64,000 bases of DNA, from positions 17,370-81,369 of the forward strand of contig CAKPLT010000006.1 in assembly GCA_934167755.1 (NCBI GenBank). Reading direction: 5' to 3'. The stretch's first letter is position 1; every line of letters starts with the position of its first letter. Source of the DNA: an uncultured Clostridia bacterium. GTDB taxonomy: Bacteria > Bacillota > Clostridia > TANB77 > CAG-508. The notes beneath the pieces are model-generated. The model had not been told where the DNA came from, ran no database searches, and saw nothing but the letters and a program-made list of their open reading frames with translations. Below are positions 60,582 through 64,000 of the stretch, in pieces. The translations under genes and the position numbers were made by a program.

Positions 60582-62435
60582 ATGTGTGGAATTGTTGGTT
60601 TTGTAAATTTTAAACAAGATATTTCAAGATATAGAAACATTTTAATTAATATGATTAATTCAATTTCAAGAAGAGGTCCTGATGAAGAAGGCTATTACCT
60701 TAGAACTCATATAGCTCTTGGACACAAAAGATTGATTGTTATAGATCCTGATGGTGGAAAACAACCTATGCAATCTATAGACACAAATAGTAATTCAACT
60801 TTTTCCATTGTATATAATGGTCAAATTTACAACACAAAAGAATTAAGACAAACTTTAGAAGAAAATGGTTTTACATTTAATAGTTATAGTGATACAGAAG
60901 TATTATTAAAAAGCTATATCTATTATGGAAAAGATGTTGTTCATCATTTAAATGGTATTTTTGCATTTGCAATTTGGGATTCAAAAAATGAAGAGCTATT
61001 TATGGCAAGAGATCATTTTGGAGTAAAGCCTTTATTTTACACAATGCAAAACAATTCATTTATATTTGCTTCTGAAATTAAAGCAATTTTTCAATATCCC
61101 GGTGTGCAAAAAATACTTGATTCTCAAGGAATTTCTGAATTATTTGGAATTGGTCCTGCTCATACACCAGGAACTACTATTTTTGATAATATTTTTGAAT
61201 TAAAACCTGCTCATTTTGCTATTTTTAATCGCTCAGGATTACATATAGAAAGATATTGGAAATTAAAAAGTGAGCCACATGCAGAAAACTTTGCGCAAAC
61301 TTGTGAACATTTAGATTTTCTTTTAAAAGATGCTATAACAAGACAACTTGTTTCTGATGTTCCTTTATGTACATTTTTATCAGGTGGCTTAGATTCAAGT
61401 ATTATTACAAGATATGCATCTGACTATTGTCATGAAAATGGTTTACCTCCACTTGATACTTATTCTATTGATTATGTTGATAATGATAAGAATTTTGTAA
61501 AAAGTGACTTCCAACCTAACTCTGATAATTATTATATTGATTTGATGGTTAACAAATTACATACTAACCACCATCCTATTGTTATTGATACACCTGAACT
61601 TGCTGAATATCTTGAAGATGCAATGATTGCTCGTGATATGCCTGGTATGGCTGATATTGATTCTTCTCTTTTACTATTTTGCAAATATGTTAAACCTACT
61701 GCAACTGTCTCTCTTACAGGTGAGTGTGCTGATGAAATATTTGGTGGGTATCCTTGGTTTTTCAGAGATGATGCTCTTAATAGTGGTACTTTTCCTTGGT
61801 CAATTGCAATTGATGAGCGTCAAACTTTGCTAAATCCTAGTATTGCTAAAAAAGTTGATTTAAAGGATTATATTAATTATAGATATCAAGAAAGTTTATC
61901 TGAAGTAGATATATTAGATTCTGATTCTTTAGAAACTGCTGAAAAAAGAAAAATCTCACATCTTACTTTAAATTGGTTCATGCAAACTCTTCTTGATAGA
62001 TCTGATAGAATGGCTATGTACAATGGTTTTGAACTTCGTGTTCCATTTTGTGATTATAGATTAGCTCAATATGTATGGAATATTCCTTGGGAAATTAAAG
62101 CTCTTAATGGTCGTGAAAAAGGCTTACTTCGTTATGTTTCTCGTAAGTTCTTACCACCTGAAATTGTAGATAGAAAAAAGAGTCCTTACCCTAAGACTCA
62201 TAACCCTACCTATCTTGCTAAAGTTAAGTCAATGCTTACAAAAATTATGGCTAATCAAAGCGCTCCTATTAATTATCTTCTAAATAGAGATTATATCTTA
62301 AATATTTTAGAAACTGATGGCAAAGCTTTTTCTCGCCCTTGGTTTGGTCAATTAATGACTGGTCCTCAACTTATGGCTTATTTGTGTCAAGTTAATATGT
62401 GGCTCGAGAAATATCAGCCTAAAATTAAAATATAA
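60582..62435 (+). CDS. asnB: Asparagine synthetase B, glutamine-hydrolysing
   Basis: Converts aspartate to asparagine with ammonia from glutamine. The class II amidotransferase has its catalytic Cys right after the initiator (MCGIVGFV), and RRGPDEEGYY, YNGQIYN and YSDTEVLL follow. The synthetase domain (from about 210) has the PP-loop FLSGGLDSSII near residue 265 and the C-terminal RSDRMAMYNGFELRVPFCD. Length 617 is normal. GGAGG lies 6 bases upstream. Single gene with a terminator that overlaps its stop codon. Confidence 0.95.
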   Translation: MCGIVGFVNFKQDISRYRNILINMINSISRRGPDEEGYYLRTHIALGHKRLIVIDPDGGKQPMQSIDTNSNSTFSIVYNGQIYNTKELRQTLEENGFTFNSYSDTEVLLKSYIYYGKDVVHHLNGIFAFAIWDSKNEELFMARDHFGVKPLFYTMQNNSFIFASEIKAIFQYPGVQKILDSQGISELFGIGPAHTPGTTIFDNIFELKPAHFAIFNRSGLHIERYWKLKSEPHAENFAQTCEHLDFLLKDAITRQLVSDVPLCTFLSGGLDSSIITRYASDYCHENGLPPLDTYSIDYVDNDKNFVKSDFQPNSDNYYIDLMVNKLHTNHHPIVIDTPELAEYLEDAMIARDMPGMADIDSSLLLFCKYVKPTATVSLTGECADEIFGGYPWFFRDDALNSGTFPWSIAIDERQTLLNPSIAKKVDLKDYINYRYQESLSEVDILDSDSLETAEKRKISHLTLNWFMQTLLDRSDRMAMYNGFELRVPFCDYRLAQYVWNIPWEIKALNGREKGLLRYVSRKFLPPEIVDRKKSPYPKTHNPTYLAKVKSMLTKIMANQSAPINYLLNRDYILNILETDGKAFSRPWFGQLMTGPQLMAYLCQVNMWLEKYQPKIKI

Positions 62436-62461
62436 TAAAGGTCGCAACCGCGACCTTTATT
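62434..62461. terminator. Terminator after asnB
   Basis: AATAAAGGTCGC / GCGACCTTTATT (12 bp) with a 4-base loop. It overlaps the asnB stop codon and, at its far edge, the stop of the convergent small gene. Confidence 0.85.
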
Positions 62462-62695
62462 AGAAAAATCTATCGTTTCTTATTTTTGACTTTCTTTTAA
62501 TATCCCTTATTTCCTGCATCATTTTTTCTTGCTCTTCTGATAAAAGTGACTCTTTTTTTCTTCTTCTGGGTCATCCTCTATCCCTAATTCTCTCGCACAC
62601 TTTCTCAGTAAATTGTCTACAAATTCCATTGAAGGAACAATGCTATGTTCTTTATTTTCATCTTTCTTTAAAAAGTTTGGATAAATTTCTTCCAT
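62460..62695 (-). CDS. Small acidic protein in two frames joined at an A_AAA_AAG slippery site
   Basis: ATG at 62693-62695, 8 bases after a strong AGGAGG, starts MEEIYPNFLKKDEN. In the first frame it stops after 59 residues with an unlikely end. Reading -1 at 62552-62558 (A AAA AAG) continues as ESLLSEEQEKMMQEIRDIKR and ends at TAA 62460-62462, 78 residues in all. The continuation has a helical, coding-like composition. Either programmed -1 frameshifting as in dnaX, or one base miscounted in a run of seven. GAGG about 15 bases before the heptamer could act as the internal Shine-Dalgarno. I do not recognise the family. Confidence 0.6.
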
Positions 62696-62930
62696 TGATA
62701 TACCTCCTAGACACTTGTCTTATTTAGGTTAACATAGTTATTTATCTTTCAACTATTTGTTGGAAATTTTGTATCATTATAACATAAATCTTTTTTTTCT
62801 ACAACTCATATTCAAAAAACATTTTACACTGTCTAACTTTCTACCAAATTGACTTTTCCATACAAATTTTGTATAATAATATTATATAAAAAATTATAAA
62901 TCTCAGTTAATAATTTATAGGAGGTACTTT

Positions 62931-63179
62931 ATGCCAAACAGAAAAAGTGGTTACAGAGACATGGAAAAGTTCGTAAAAACTCGTAATGCCCAAAGACAAC
63001 GGTATTATAATCAAACAGCAATATATAAACCTAGTTACTGGACTTGTGAACAGGATACAATGGTTTTAGCTCACACTATTCCTGACTCTGAATTATCAGC
63101 AAAAATAAAGCATTCGGTTAGAGCTATTCAGCATCGCCGGCATAAATTAAAAAAGGCTATGAAAGAAGAGGTTAGCTAA
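62931..63179 (+). CDS. Small Myb/SANT-like DNA-binding protein
   Basis: An 82-residue very basic protein. After a Lys/Arg/Tyr-rich beginning (MPNRKSGYRDMEKF), residues 37-75 read W-T-x-E-Q-D-T-M-V-L, then SELSAKIKHSVRAIQHRRHKLK. This resembles a short helix-turn-helix of the Myb/SANT-like or phage terminase-adjacent type, in which a Trp opens and the last helix is basic. AGGAGG lies 6 bases before ATG. Its coding end is folded into the terminator hairpin. Target unknown. Confidence 0.68.
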   Translation: MPNRKSGYRDMEKFVKTRNAQRQRYYNQTAIYKPSYWTCEQDTMVLAHTIPDSELSAKIKHSVRAIQHRRHKLKKAMKEEVS

Positions 63180-63192
63180 CCTCTTCTTTTTT
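63164..63192 (+). terminator. Terminator overlapping the end of the Myb-like gene
   Basis: AGAAGAGGTTAG / CTAACCTCTTCT perfect 12-bp stem, essentially without loop, followed by TTTTTTC. The last four codons and stop of the gene lie in the left arm. Confidence 0.9.
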
Positions 63193-63197
63193 CTATA

Positions 63198-63437
63198 TTA
63201 TTTCTTCTCATCATAATCATCCATAAAATGATGAACCTCGCCATCTTTAACATAAGAAATAAGAGTATTCAAATTAACATTTTTAGTACTATTATAAATA
63301 TTCATATCAACCTTATCATAAACACTTCTCAACTGTTTTAGGAGTTTCTTCATTTCTTCTCTTTTAGAACCTCCACCACCATTATCACACATAGTACAAT
63401 GTTCAGTAAATCTACAAGCACATTGAATAAAATGCAA
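63198..63437 (-). CDS. Small Cys/His-containing protein after the P-type ATPase, start uncertain
   Basis: The frame reads HFIQCACRFTEHCTMCDN, then Gly4 and a helical end. The C-x-C...H-C-x-x-C group could bind metal, which would suit its place 23 bases after a metal ATPase gene. The only starts are TTG (63437) or ATG at MCDNG, both with poor spacing. GGAGAG instead fits an ATG in another frame that encodes a hydrophobic 30-residue peptide (MICILFNVLVDLL...) ending in ATGA over MKKLLKQL of this frame. Which of the two is translated is open. Confidence 0.5.
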   Translation of the reverse strand: MHFIQCACRFTEHCTMCDNGGGGSKREEMKKLLKQLRSVYDKVDMNIYNSTKNVNLNTLISYVKDGEVHHFMDDYDEKK

Positions 63438-63460
63438 ATCATTTCTTTCTCTCCATCTAA

Positions 63461-64000
63461 TTATTTTTTCAATCTTAAAGCATTTAAAACAACAGTTAAA
63501 CTGCTAATTGTCATAGCAAAAGCAGCAACCATTGGATTCATTTCAATTCCAATAGGTTCTAATATTCCACAAGCAATTGGAATCATACAAATATTATAGA
63601 AAAATGCCCAAAATAGATTTTGCTTTATATTTCTTATTGTTTTTGTGCTAATATCTATTAATTCATTTATTTTTTCTATATTATCATTCATTAATATTAC
63701 ACTTGCCGAATCCATTGCAATATCTGTACCTGACGAAATTGAAACACCTATATCTGCTGTTACTAAACTTATACTATCATTTATTCCATCTCCACACATT
63801 ATTACAATTCCATCTTTTTTGAATTCTTTTATCTTTTCTGCTTTTTCCTTTGGTGTAACATTTGAAACTACTTTATCTATTCCAATTTGTTTTGCAACAA
63901 TTTCAGCTGTTTTTTCATTATCGCCTGTTAACATTACTACATTAATATTTTTATCTTTTAATTCTTTTATTACATTTTCAATATTATCTTTTAATATATC
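63461..64000 (-). CDS. Heavy-metal P1B-type ATPase, C-terminal part (N-terminus outside window)
   Basis: The end of a copper/silver- or other metal-transporting P-type ATPase; the frame stays open to the window edge. MLTGDNEKTAEIVAKQIG is the nucleotide-hinge region, and MCGDGINDSISLVTADIGVS holds the conserved GDGxND, here followed by SISL rather than the usual APAL. Two last membrane segments follow, with WAFFYNICMIPIACGIL and the final MAAFAMTISSLTVVLNALRL motif (N, MSxSS-like) typical of CopA. The ion-binding CPC motif lies outside, so the metal is not certain; copper is most likely. Confidence 0.88.
   Translation of the reverse strand, partial: DILKDNIENVIKELKDKNINVVMLTGDNEKTAEIVAKQIGIDKVVSNVTPKEKAEKIKEFKKDGIVIMCGDGINDSISLVTADIGVSISSGTDIAMDSASVILMNDNIEKINELIDISTKTIRNIKQNLFWAFFYNICMIPIACGILEPIGIEMNPMVAAFAMTISSLTVVLNALRLKK

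Noticed and set aside
1..64000. CRISPR arrays, tRNA or rRNA genes, insertion sequences with transposases, prophage genes
   Set aside because: I found no regularly spaced repeats with unique spacers, no cloverleaf-like conserved arms, and no transposase, integrase or phage structural proteins.

Overview
The window is AT-rich (roughly 70 percent or more A+T by eye), densely coded DNA from a spore-forming, low-GC Firmicute of the Clostridia type. Support for this: the spoIIAA-spoIIAB-sigF operon with spoIID and spoIIQ directly behind it, spoIIGA and sigE, a spoIVFA-spoIVFB pair, Spo0A-box promoters, a meso-diaminopimelate-type MurE, and strong AGGAGG ribosome binding sites. I see no rRNA, tRNA, CRISPR array or prophage. 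A species cannot be named from this sequence; an uncultured gut Clostridia lineage is my inference.

Layout. 1-8.7 kb: murE (cut by the window edge), dps, fmt, rsmA, yraN, dprA and a frameshifted comM/yifB, then a forward penicillin-binding protein. 8.7-14.7 kb: a TSCPD protein, an unknown gene with a consensus promoter and Spo0A boxes, an orphan WalR-like regulator, a methionine gamma-lyase-family protein, sigE, an HNH endonuclease and spoIIGA. 14.8-23 kb: two cell-surface proteins (one a glucosaminidase with a dockerin), a U32 peptidase-family protein and dxs. 23-34 kb: spoIIQ-spoIID-sigF-spoIIAB-spoIIAA, an unknown divergent gene, dtd, gpsA-plsY-der and spoIVFB-spoIVFA. 34-37.6 kb: a surface-protein operon (sortase, thioester adhesin, small exported proteins). 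37.7-41 kb: an HD-GYP protein and ftsL-like-rsmH-mraZ. 41-48 kb: cysteine desulfurase, PrsW-like protease, patatin, WG-repeat protein and asnS. 48-58.5 kb: the type II fatty acid synthesis genes in three or four transcription units (accD-accA-fabI, fabH, fabD-fabG-fabF, accB-fabZ-accC), broken up by tsaE and a small forward ORF. 58.6-64 kb: pyk, rpmF, asnB, small unknown genes and the end of a P-type ATPase.

Three families of palindromic intergenic repeats run through the window. Family A has the core TTACCAGTGGGGACACTCAT. Family B has the core TGTACCCGGTCCYAAATTT and its short form TGTACCCGGTAC. Family C is a long hairpin with the core TTCGTAATGNGTCGAG. They sit between genes, several behave like bidirectional terminators, and at least two supply the last codons and stop of a host gene (tsaE, accC).

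The points I would check first are these. Two tandem Spo0A boxes lie just upstream of a TTGACA-17-TAACAT promoter in front of the sortase/thioester/YA[RK]Y surface operon. spoIIGA lacks a usual start codon, with ATA at the expected Met. An HNH-ParB-like gene with its own terminator splits spoIIGA from sigE. A dnaX-like A_AAA_AAG slippery heptamer joins two halves of a small ORF at 62.5 kb. A shared 25-bp operator sits at identical spacing in front of the accD and fabD promoters.
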